Positions 1-8,880 of a stretch of 64,000 nucleotides of DNA are shown one piece after another (the first letter of the stretch is position 1; each line of letters starts with the position of its first letter). The position numbers and the translations under genes are program-made. The DNA comes from Kineococcus sp. NBC_00420. Its GTDB lineage: Bacteria > Actinomycetota > Actinomycetes > Actinomycetales > Kineococcaceae. The stretch is from the NCBI RefSeq assembly GCF_036021035.1, contig NZ_CP107930.1:4612006-4676005 (forward strand), read 5' to 3'. Under the pieces are notes generated by a model, which ran no database searches, was not told where the DNA came from, and saw only the letters and a list, made by a program, of their open reading frames with translations.

Positions 1-1434
1 GTGCGGCGGCACCGACTGGAACACGACCTCCGGCCCGAACGTCGCGTCCAGCTCGCTGGGGCCGAAGGAACCCGCGTGCAGCGGCCCGGACACGAACTCC
101 CAGAAGTCGTCGAACTCCGTGAACGCCGCGCGCGAGGGGTCGTAGTGGTGGGCGGCGGTGTAGTGCACGTCCGCGGTGAGCCAGACGTGGTTGCGGACCC
201 CGCGGTTCTTCAGCTCGCGCAGGATCCAGGCGATCTGCTGTTCCCGCCCGCGCGGGACCCCCGGGTCGCCCTGCGCGATCGCCTCGATCCCGTTCGACGC
301 GGCGTCGGGGACGACGAGCCCGATCGGCATGTCGGCCTGGACGACCTTCCACCGCGCGGTCGAGGCGGCCATCGCCTCCACCAGCCACTGCGCCTGCTCC
401 GTCCCCAGGATCCCGCCGTCGGGACGGACCCCGCCCCCGGCCCAACCCCACGGGTTCGCATCGCGGTAGGTCCGCATGTCGAGGACGAACACGTCCAGCA
501 GCGGGCCGAAGGAGAACTGGGAGTAGACCTTCCCGTCCCGGCGCTGCGAGATCGGGACGTACTCGCGCCAGGCCTGCTCGCCGCGCGCCCACAGCACGTC
601 CACGCGCTTCTCGGTGTATGCGGGGTCGTCGAGGATCTCGTGCGGGAACCAGTTGTTGTGCACCTCGTGGTCGTCCCACTGGTTCACCTGCGGGACCTTG
701 GCGAAGAAGTCCCGGTACGCCTGGTCCTCCAGGTTGTACCGGAACGCCCCGCGGAAGTCGTCGAGGGTCTGCGCCACGTGCGACTTCGCCTCGGTGACGA
801 CGTTGCGGTAGACCCGGCCGTCCGGGAGGGTCACGTCGCCGGAGATGACGCCGTCGGCGTAGATGGTGTCCCCGGAGTGCAGGAAGAAGTCGGCGTCGCG
901 TTCGGCCATCGACCGGTAGATGGGGAATCCCCCGAGGTCGGGGTTGCGGCCCCAGCCCTGACCGGCCTGGTCACCGCTCCAGAGGAAGCGGATGCGCCGG
1001 TGGTCACCCGTCGTGGGGGCGGTGCGCAGGAAACCCTCGAGCGAGTCCCCGTCCGGGCGGTGGGCGTCGGGTTCGCCGAGGACCACCCGGTAGGGGACGT
1101 CGGCGGCGGACGGCAGCCCGGTGACGTCGAGGCGCCCGGTGAAGTCGCTCGTCGCGGTGAGCAGCGGTCCGCGGTAGGTGCGGCAGTCCGCGCCGAAGGA
1201 ACCCGTGGGGGAGACCTGGACGAACATCCGGGCGGTGCGGTCGGCGCGGGTCCAGATCGTCGCGGTGTTCGAGGTGACGTCACCGGACTGGACGCCGTGG
1301 GTGATGCTCGGCATCCCGGAACGCATCAGCCCGGGGACGAGCAGGCCGGTACCACCGGCGGCGAGGAGCGAACGGCGTGAGAAGGGGGAGGAAGGGATCG
1401 ACACCCGGCGAAGGCTGTCGGGTCCAGGTGACAT
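1..1434 (-). CDS. phoD: PhoD-family alkaline phosphatase, partial (C-terminus outside window)
   Basis: Secreted metallophosphatase of the PhoD type (phosphomonoester/diester hydrolysis outside the cell). The 478 visible residues start with a twin-arginine signal (SRRSLL at about residues 19-24, followed by a small hydrophobic stretch), so export by Tat is likely. After a PhoD N-terminal domain come metal-binding segments FLHSGDTIYADG (about 185), WDDHEVHNNW (about 250) and LTADVHYTAAHH (about 420), all typical of PhoD. The ATG at 1434 is chosen; an in-frame GTG at 1404 would leave the Tat motif closer to the N-terminus and is also possible. The 3' end runs off the window. The family assignment is firm, the physiological substrate is not. 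Confidence 0.9.
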   Translation of the reverse strand, partial: MSPGPDSLRRVSIPSSPFSRRSLLAAGGTGLLVPGLMRSGMPSITHGVQSGDVTSNTATIWTRADRTARMFVQVSPTGSFGADCRTYRGPLLTATSDFTGRLDVTGLPSAADVPYRVVLGEPDAHRPDGDSLEGFLRTAPTTGDHRRIRFLWSGDQAGQGWGRNPDLGGFPIYRSMAERDADFFLHSGDTIYADGVISGDVTLPDGRVYRNVVTEAKSHVAQTLDDFRGAFRYNLEDQAYRDFFAKVPQVNQWDDHEVHNNWFPHEILDDPAYTEKRVDVLWARGEQAWREYVPISQRRDGKVYSQFSFGPLLDVFVLDMRTYRDANPWGWAGGGVRPDGGILGTEQAQWLVEAMAASTARWKVVQADMPIGLVVPDAASNGIEAIAQGDPGVPRGREQQIAWILRELKNRGVRNHVWLTADVHYTAAHHYDPSRAAFTEFDDFWEFVSGPLHAGSFGPSELDATFGPEVVFQSVPPH

Positions 1435-1457
1435 CGCTGTGCAGGGCGGGAGAACTC

Positions 1458-2273
1458 TCAGTGAAGGGGTGGGCGTTCCAGCGCGACCTGCTGCAGGCGC
1501 CGGGTGAGGTCGGCGTCGCCCGGCAACGGGGTCCCGTCGACGCTGAGGACCGCCGCCGCGCCCCGCAGGCTCGAGAGCAGCCACACCCCGTCGGCGCGGA
1601 GGAGTTCCTCCGGGCGGCGCAGCACCTCGCGGGCGGGTCCGACCGCGGCCAGGGTGGTTCCCGGGAGAACCCCGCGCCCGGCCGGCACCGGGGTGTGCCA
1701 CGCCCCGTCGACGTGCCAGAGGAGGTTCGCCGTCGGCCCCTCCAGCAGGAATCCCTGCGCGTCCACGAACAGCGCGTCGTCGGCGCCGCGGCGGGCCGCC
1801 TCGCGCAGCGCGGCCCCGTTCACCGCGTAGGAGGAGGTCTTCGCCGCGCCGAGCAACCACGGCGCGTCGGCCACCGTCACCGTCGCCCGGGCCAGGGTGA
1901 CGACGTGCACCCCGTCGCGTCCCGCCAGCACGGACGCGGGCAGGGGCCGGACCGTCGCCAACCCCGACCCGCTGCGGGACAGGGAGAGACGCAGCACCGC
2001 CTCGGCGCCGTCCGGTACCTCCTCCACGAGGGCCGCGCTCAGGGCGGCCCACCCGGCCCGGTCGAAGGGGGTGTCGAGGGCGGCGGCCGACCGTTCGAAG
2101 CGGTCCAGGTGCTCCTCGAGCCGCACCACGTGCGCGGGCCGGCCACCGTGGACCAGGATCGTCTCGAAGCACCCCTCACCCCGCAGTCCCGCGTCGTCGG
2201 CCGGGACGACCGCGGCGTCCCACGCGACCTCCCCGGAGCCCAGGACCGCGGTGCGGGGGCGGACGGGGTTCAC
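1458..2273 (-). CDS. pabC: Class IV aminotransferase, aminodeoxychorismate lyase-like
   Basis: PLP enzyme of fold type IV, 271 residues. It most resembles 4-amino-4-deoxychorismate lyase, which makes p-aminobenzoate for folate, but branched-chain or D-amino-acid aminotransferases share this fold. Visible family marks are GEGCFETILVHGGRP near the N-terminus, the PLP lysine in GAAKTSSYAVNG, and the FLLEGPTANLLW segment (E-G-x-x-x-N) that lines the cofactor phosphate. The GTG start gives the usual family length. It is divergent from the GMC gene across only 31 bases, and ends just before the phoD start region. The exact reaction is inferred; no folate gene lies beside it. Confidence 0.75.
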   Translation of the reverse strand: MNPVRPRTAVLGSGEVAWDAAVVPADDAGLRGEGCFETILVHGGRPAHVVRLEEHLDRFERSAAALDTPFDRAGWAALSAALVEEVPDGAEAVLRLSLSRSGSGLATVRPLPASVLAGRDGVHVVTLARATVTVADAPWLLGAAKTSSYAVNGAALREAARRGADDALFVDAQGFLLEGPTANLLWHVDGAWHTPVPAGRGVLPGTTLAAVGPAREVLRRPEELLRADGVWLLSSLRGAAAVLSVDGTPLPGDADLTRRLQQVALERPPLH

Positions 2274-2291
2274 CGGGGCATCGTCGCACCC

Positions 2292-2297
2292 TAGGGT
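2292..2297 (+). promoter_or_regulatory. Leaderless -10 box of the GMC gene
   Basis: TAGGGT lies 7 bases before the GTG at 2305 with no Shine-Dalgarno between them. This is the recurring leaderless arrangement in this window. The core CCTAGGG is self-complementary, so it may also serve the divergent aminotransferase gene. Confidence 0.5.
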
Positions 2298-2304
2298 TCC
2301 CGGT

Positions 2305-3808
2305 GTGGTGGGCAGCGACGTGGCCGGACCCGGGTCCCCCGCGGACGGGGCGGTCCTGCGGGCCGTCCTGCGCGACGTCCTCGCGGTCGAGGAGGAGGTG
2401 GCGGCGCGGGTCGCCGACGACCTCTCGACCGTCCTGACCGTCGACCGCCCGGACTGGGCGGGCCGGGTCGGGGACGTGCTCGCCCGGGTCGGTGCGGGGT
2501 TCCCCGAGGTCGAGGACGCGGAGTTCCGCCGGTTCGTCGACCTCGTCGCCGACGTCCACCTCGCGAACCCCTCGACCTGGCCGGACCTGCGGTGGCACCC
2601 CGGCCGGACCACGCCGACCGCCGGGGTCGACGACGTCGCCGCGGGTTTCCGCACCCCGGGCGAGGTCGGGGACCGCTACGACGTGGTGGTCGTCGGTTCG
2701 GGCGCCGGCGGTGGGGTCGCGGCGTGGAAGCTCGCGGAGTCCGGGCGTCGGGTGCTGCTCGTCGAACGAGGCGACTGGCCGGGCACCGTGGAACTCTCGC
2801 GGGACCACCTGCGCAACCCGCGGGCGGCGACCGGTCTGGACCCGTTGACCGGACCGCGCGGTGCTGAGGACCCGCGCACGCTGGCCGGTCGGGTGCTGCG
2901 GCCGGGGGACGGCGGGTGGAACGCCAACGCGATGCTCGTGGGCGGCGGCACCCGGGTCTACGGGGCGCAGGCCTGGCGGTTCGCCCCCGACGACTTCCGG
3001 ATGGCCACCCGGTACGGGGTTCCCGACGGCAGCGCACTGGCGGACTGGCCCATCGGCTACGCCGACCTCGAGCCCTACTACGACGAGATCGAGTGGACCC
3101 TCGGCGTCAGCGGGCGGGCCGAGGGGGACACCGCGGCGGGGCCCCGACGCCGGCCGTACCCCATGCCGCCGCTGCCGGGCGGGGTCCAGGAACGGCTGCT
3201 CGCGGCGGGGGCCGCGACCCTCGGCCTGAGCACGACGGCCGTCCCGCTGCTGGTGAACACCCAGGAGTTCGGCGGCCGGGCGGCCTGTGCCCGGTGCGCG
3301 CAGTGCGTGGGTTTCGCCTGCCCCGTCGACGCCAAGACGGGGACGCACAACACGGCCGTGCCGTGGGCGGTGGCGAGCGGGAACTGCGACGTCGTGCTCG
3401 GCGCGCGGGTGGACCGCGTCCTGCCCGGGACCGCCGGTCGCGTCGCGGGGGTCGCGCTTCTCGGGCGGGATCCACGACGAGGACCGGCGGGCCCAGGAGT
3501 TCCTCTCGGCCCGGGCCGCGGACTGGCTGTCGGCCTCCGGCGCGTCGCGGGTGGCGCGCCGTCCGCCGCCGGGTCCCGGGCCGAGCGGCGGTCAGCACCA
3601 GGCGGGGACCGCCCGGACGGGAACGGACCCCGCGCGTTCGGTGACCGACCCGTTCGGGCGGGTCTGGGGCTACCGGAACCTCCGCGTCGTCGACGCGTCC
3701 CTGCACGTCACCAACGGCGGGGTGAACCCGGTCCTGACGGTCCTCGCCGGAGCCGCCCGGATCGCCGACGACATGGTCCGGGGGAGCACCCGCCGCTCGC
3801 CCGCCTGA
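2305..3808 (+). pseudogene. GMC-type FAD oxidoreductase with internal deletion and frameshift
   Basis: Glucose-methanol-choline (GMC) oxidoreductases use FAD to oxidise alcohols or sugars. The first part, to about 3465, carries an FAD-binding motif DVVVVGSGAGGGVAAWKL at about residue 125 and a cysteine-rich ARCAQCVGFACPVDA segment, as in gluconate-dehydrogenase-like GMC proteins. The family C-terminus then appears in another frame from about 3468: GGQHQAGTARTG with the catalytic His, then DASLHVTNGGVNP with the second catalytic residue. Between the two, the usual middle domain (well over 100 residues) is missing and the frame shifts by one. If the first frame is followed it runs on to 3942 as nonsense. 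I read this as a decayed gene; an assembly or sequencing artefact is the alternative. Confidence 0.8.
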
Positions 3809-3821
3809 TCACCGTCGGGCA

Positions 3822-4919
3822 TCAGCGACCGAGCGCGCCGGCCCACGCCTCGCCCGCCGTCCGCACGGGCCCACCCGTGGCCAGCGCCTCGGCGATGGCC
3901 AGCGACAGCAGCTGGTCCTGGGCGGCCTCGGCCAGCGGGTAGGGTCCGGGCCCCTCGCCGCGGGCCCAGGTGCCCGCGCGCTCCAGCAGCGTGGCGACCG
4001 CGATCTCCTCGTCGGAGAGGCGCGCCCCGACGTAGGGGTTGCGGAACAGGACCTCTCCGTCCGCGGAGAGGACGTCGAGGTCGAAGCCCTGGACGTCCTG
4101 GTGGTGCCCGGTCTGGCGGCGTTCGATCGAGGACGTCAGCACCGTGGTCGCGTCCGCGAGGCGGACGAGGCGGTCGTCGACCAGCTCCCCGAGGCTGCCC
4201 CGCACCACGAGCCGCCGGTGGCGCAGCGGGTTGCGGGTCTGGGTCTCGGTGAAGTCGTAGAGCGCGCTGCGGCCGTCCCCGAAGTCGAACGTGGCGATCG
4301 TGGTGACCTGGGGGCGCGGTGCGGCGTCCCCGGTCCAGCCGGCGCGGGTGATCGGGTCGGCCAGGGGGGCCGTCGTGGCGCTCGCCACGACCCGGACGGG
4401 CTCCGCGCCGAGACCCAGGAACCCGCGGACCACCGAGGTGGCGTGGTGCAGCTGGGTGGAGGACACCTGGACCGAGGTCGGGATCCCCAGCGAGCCCTGC
4501 CGGACCAGCTCGAGGCGGGCCGCGTTGTGCGGGGACAGCAGGTACTGCTCCGCCACCTGCACCCGGGCGTCCGGCCCGGTCGCGTCCCAGAACGACCGCA
4601 ACCCGCCGAGGTCGGCGGCCGGCGGGGTCTCCGTCAGCACCGCGGCGCCCCGCTCCAGCAGCTCCACCACCAGCCCCGGGGCGGCCGCGGCGGCCACCGA
4701 GACGACGACGAGGTCCGGGGCGGCGCCCAGCAGCCCGTCGAGGTCGCGGTGGACGGGGAGCCCCCGTGCGGTGGCCCTCGCCGCGGCGGCGTCGCTGCGG
4801 ACGAGGACTCCCACCACCTCGAAGTGCTCCGGCAGCCGCGCCACCAGGTCCAGGTGCAGACCGGCGCGGAAACCTCCCCCCGTGAGGGCGATGCGCGCGG
4901 GTCGGGTGGGGAGGCTCAC
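3822..4919 (-). CDS. Gfo/Idh/MocA-family NAD(P)-dependent oxidoreductase
   Basis: 365 residues with an N-terminal Rossmann fold. The dinucleotide loop is degenerate (ALTGGGFRAGLHLDLV instead of GxGxxG), followed by the family hallmark LTETPPA, equivalent to the EKP motif but with T-P replacing K-P. That substitution removes the lysine that normally takes part in catalysis, so activity on a sugar is uncertain. The C-terminal half has the GFO/IDH beta-sheet pattern. The GTG start is supported by TACCGT 7 bases upstream (4927-4932, minus strand). It converges on the broken GMC gene; GMC and Gfo/Idh genes often sit together in polyol pathways, so both may be remnants of one pathway. Confidence 0.75.
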   Translation of the reverse strand: MSLPTRPARIALTGGGFRAGLHLDLVARLPEHFEVVGVLVRSDAAAARATARGLPVHRDLDGLLGAAPDLVVVSVAAAAAPGLVVELLERGAAVLTETPPAADLGGLRSFWDATGPDARVQVAEQYLLSPHNAARLELVRQGSLGIPTSVQVSSTQLHHATSVVRGFLGLGAEPVRVVASATTAPLADPITRAGWTGDAAPRPQVTTIATFDFGDGRSALYDFTETQTRNPLRHRRLVVRGSLGELVDDRLVRLADATTVLTSSIERRQTGHHQDVQGFDLDVLSADGEVLFRNPYVGARLSDEEIAVATLLERAGTWARGEGPGPYPLAEAAQDQLLSLAIAEALATGGPVRTAGEAWAGALGR

Positions 4920-5007
4920 CCCGCCGACGGTAGTGGCGCCGGGACGCGTGTCCACCCCGCCGGAGGCGGACACGGGGAACGCGGAGGCCCTCCGGGCGAG
5001 GGCTCGT

Positions 5008-5013
5008 TAGGAT
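5008..5013 (+). promoter_or_regulatory. Candidate -10 box for the phoH operon
   Basis: TAGGAT sits about 28 bases before a GGAGG sequence and about 55 bases before the phoH ATG, so this transcript would have a short leader, unlike most neighbours. Confidence 0.4.
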
Positions 5014-5067
5014 CGGGGACGACAGCGCACCCCTCAGCACGGAGGCGAACTGCCCCACAGGGCGATC

Positions 5068-6110
<1,043 letters not shown>

Positions 6111-6114
<4 letters not shown>

Positions 6115-6632
6115 GCATCGAGGTCGTCGACGAGAGCTCGTTCGCGGAGGGCCGCGGCGTCGACACCGTCGAGGTCTCCCACCTGGCGCGCTACGTGCTG
6201 GAAGAGATGCGGGTCCACCCGCTGGCGGAACTGTCGGTCCTGATGATCGACACCGAGGCCATGTCCCGGCTGCACGTGCAGTGGATGGACGAACCCGGCC
6301 CCACCGACGTGATGTCGTTCCCCATGGACCAGCTCCGTCCCGGCCGCGAGGGCCGCACCTCCGAGCCGGGTCTGCTCGGCGACGTCGTCGTGTGCCCGGA
6401 AGTGGCTGCCGCGCAGGCGAAGGCCTCCGGTCACGCCACGGCCGACGAGGTCCTGCTGCTCGTGACCCACGGCATCCTGCACCTGCTCGGCTACGACCAC
6501 GCCGAAGCCGACGAGGAGCGCGAGATGTTCACGCTCCAGCGGCGCCTGGTGCTGGGGTTCCTGGCCCGCATCGGTCGCCCCGGCGACCCGACCCCCACCG
6601 TCGGCCACCGCGCGCTGCCGTCGGGGGGCTGA
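6111..6632 (+). CDS. ybeY: Endoribonuclease YbeY
   Basis: 173-residue metal-dependent RNase used in 16S rRNA 3'-end maturation and 70S quality control. The zinc-binding signature HGILHLLGYDHAEAD (three His) is intact near residue 125. Translation is coupled to phoH by the ATGA overlap, and the next gene starts 3 bases after its stop, so phoH, ybeY, the CBS-domain gene and era form a tight operon, as in many actinobacteria. Confidence 0.95.
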
Positions 6633-6635
6633 GCG

Positions 6636-7964
6636 GTGGGTGCGCCGGCCGTCCCGCTCCTGCTCCTGGCGCTCGCGCTCCTCTTCGCCGGCGGACTCGT
6701 CGCCGCGGCCGAGTCGGCGATCGCCGGCACGTCGCGACGCCGGGCCCGCGACCTCGAGGCCGACGGGCGCCGGGGCGCCCCGGAACTGGGCCGGGTCCTG
6801 GAGTCCGCGGCCTCGGTGCTCACCGTCGCCACGCTGCTGCGCGTCGTCTGCGAGACCCTTGCCGCGGTCTGCGTGACCGTCGCGGTGGCGAGCTGGACCG
6901 GTTCCTGGTGGCTCGTCCTGCTGCTGGCCGGTCTCGGGATGTCGGCGCTGGACTTCGTTCTCGTCGGCGTCGGCCCGCGAACCCTCGGGCGGCTCCACTC
7001 CGAGTCCGTGGCCCTGCGCGCCGCGCCCGTGCTGGTCCGCCTGAACACCGTCCTGGGGCCGGTGGCCCGGGCGCTGGTCGCCGTCGGCAACGCCGTCACG
7101 CCCGGGCGCGGACTGCGGCACGGGCCGTTCGGTTCCGAGGCCGAGCTGCGCGAGATCGTCGAGCTGGCCGGGGAGACCTCGGTCATCGAGGCCGGTGAGC
7201 ACCGGATGATCCACTCCGTCTTCGAGTTCGGCGACACCCTCGTCCGCGAGGTCATGGTGCCGCGCACCGACATCGTGTCGGCCCGTCGCGGCACCGGGCT
7301 CTACGAGGTCGAGGCCCTGTTCCTGCGCTCGGGCTTCTCCCGGATGCCCGTCGTGGGCGACGACTCCGACGACGTCCTGGGCGTCGTCTACCTCAAGGAC
7401 GTCGCCCGCCGCTTCCACGCCGACCCCGACGCCGCCCGCGCCGAGCGGGTCGAGAGCGTCGTCCGCCAGACGGTGTTCGTCCCCGACAGCCTGCCGGTCG
7501 ACGACCTGCTCAAGCAGATGCAGCGCGACACCACGCACGTCGCGATCGTCGTCGACGAGTACGGCGGGACGGCCGGTCTCGTGACGATCGAGGACGTGAT
7601 CGAGGAGATCGTCGGCGACATCGCCGACGAGTACGACCGCGAGGCCCCCGAGGTCGAACCGTTGCCCGACGGGGGTTTCCGGGTCTCCAGCCGGTTGCAC
7701 GTGGAGGAACTGGGCGACCTGTTCGAGAAGGAGATCGAGGACGAGGACGTCGACACCGTCGGCGGGCTCCTCGCCAAGACCCTCGGGGAGGTCCTCGTCC
7801 CCGGCGCCGTGGGCGAGGTCCACGGGTTGCGGCTGGAGGCCGACGGGCGCGTCGGCCGCCGCAACCAGGTGCGGACGGTGCTCGTGCACCGCCTGCCCGA
7901 ACACCCCGAGGACGCAGAGTCCGAACTCGTCGACGACCACGCCGGAGGGCACCAGAATGACTGA
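6636..7964 (+). CDS. HlyC/CorC-type membrane protein (CNNM, CBS pair, CorC domain)
   Basis: 442 residues. Hydrophobic segments near residues 3-27 and 85-110 form the CNNM membrane domain, shorter than usual. Two CBS domains follow (about 200-330, including VMVPRTDIVSA and MQRDTTHVAIVVDEYGGTAG), then a C-terminal CorC_HlyC domain. Members have been linked to magnesium or cobalt efflux; older names call them hemolysins. In Gram-positives this gene commonly stands between ybeY and era, as here. GTG start 3 bases after ybeY; the 3' end overlaps era by 8 bases. Confidence 0.9.
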   Translation: MGAPAVPLLLLALALLFAGGLVAAAESAIAGTSRRRARDLEADGRRGAPELGRVLESAASVLTVATLLRVVCETLAAVCVTVAVASWTGSWWLVLLLAGLGMSALDFVLVGVGPRTLGRLHSESVALRAAPVLVRLNTVLGPVARALVAVGNAVTPGRGLRHGPFGSEAELREIVELAGETSVIEAGEHRMIHSVFEFGDTLVREVMVPRTDIVSARRGTGLYEVEALFLRSGFSRMPVVGDDSDDVLGVVYLKDVARRFHADPDAARAERVESVVRQTVFVPDSLPVDDLLKQMQRDTTHVAIVVDEYGGTAGLVTIEDVIEEIVGDIADEYDREAPEVEPLPDGGFRVSSRLHVEELGDLFEKEIEDEDVDTVGGLLAKTLGEVLVPGAVGEVHGLRLEADGRVGRRNQVRTVLVHRLPEHPEDAESELVDDHAGGHQND

Positions 7965-8871
7965 AGAGACCACCCCCCACCGGTCCGGGTTCGCCTGCCT
8001 CGTCGGGCGACCCAACGCCGGCAAGTCGACCCTGACCAACGCCCTCGTCGGGCAGAAGGTCGCGATCACGTCGTCGCGACCGCAGACCACCCGCCACACC
8101 GTGCGGGGCATCGTGCACCGCCCGAACGCCCAGCTCGTCCTCGTCGACACCCCGGGTCTGCACCGGCCCCGCACCCTGCTCGGGCAGCGGCTGAACGACC
8201 GGGTCCACGAGACCCTCGCCGAGGTCGACATCGTCGCGATCTGCATCCCCGCCGACGAGAAGATCGGCCCCGGGGACAAGTTCATCGCCGAGGCCCTGGG
8301 CAGGATCCCGCGCTCCACGAAGATCGGCCTGGTCACCAAGACGGACAAGGCCTCCAAGCAGCAGGTGGCCGAACAGCTGCTGGCGCTGGTCTCGCTGGGC
8401 GAGCAGGTGCTCGGGGGTTTCGCCGACGTCGTTCCCGGGTCGGCCAAGACCGGCGAGCAGGTCGACACCGTCGCCGACGTCCTGCTCGGGCACCTGCCCG
8501 TCGGGCCGCGGTTGTACCCGGACGGGGAACTCACCGACGAACCCGAGTCAGTCATGGTCGCCGAACTCGTCCGCGAGGCCGCCCTGGAGGGGGTCCGCGA
8601 CGAACTCCCGCACTCCCTCGCGGTCGTCGTCGAGGAGATGACCGAGGGCGAGAACGGCGTGCTGCAGATCTTCGTGTGGCTCTACGTCGAACGCGATTCC
8701 CAGAAGGGGATCATCATCGGCAAGGGCGGCGCGCGGTTGAAGGACGTCGGGACGAGGGCTCGTCGCTCGATCGAGGCCCTGCTCGGGACCCGCGTCCACC
8801 TCGACCTGCGCGTGAAGATCGCGAAGGACTGGCAGCGCGACCCCAAGCAGTTGCAGCGCCTCGGGTTCTGA
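7957..8871 (+). CDS. era: GTPase Era
   Basis: 304-residue ribosome-assembly GTPase that binds 16S rRNA near its 3' end. G1 GRPNAGKST at about residues 17-25, G3 DTPG at about 65, G4 present as TKTD in place of the usual NKxD, and the C-terminal KH domain with GIIIGKGGARLK at about 251. Asn to Thr in G4 is known in some Era and related proteins. The ATG overlaps the upstream gene by 8 bases, placing it in the same operon. Confidence 0.95.
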   Translation: MTEETTPHRSGFACLVGRPNAGKSTLTNALVGQKVAITSSRPQTTRHTVRGIVHRPNAQLVLVDTPGLHRPRTLLGQRLNDRVHETLAEVDIVAICIPADEKIGPGDKFIAEALGRIPRSTKIGLVTKTDKASKQQVAEQLLALVSLGEQVLGGFADVVPGSAKTGEQVDTVADVLLGHLPVGPRLYPDGELTDEPESVMVAELVREAALEGVRDELPHSLAVVVEEMTEGENGVLQIFVWLYVERDSQKGIIIGKGGARLKDVGTRARRSIEALLGTRVHLDLRVKIAKDWQRDPKQLQRLGF

Positions 8872-8880
8872 GCGCCTTCG

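Noticed and set aside
1-1380. Long plus-strand frame opposite the phosphatase
   Set aside because: Its protein is Arg/Val/Asp-rich without any domain, while the minus strand encodes a clear PhoD protein. It is an antisense shadow caused by high GC.
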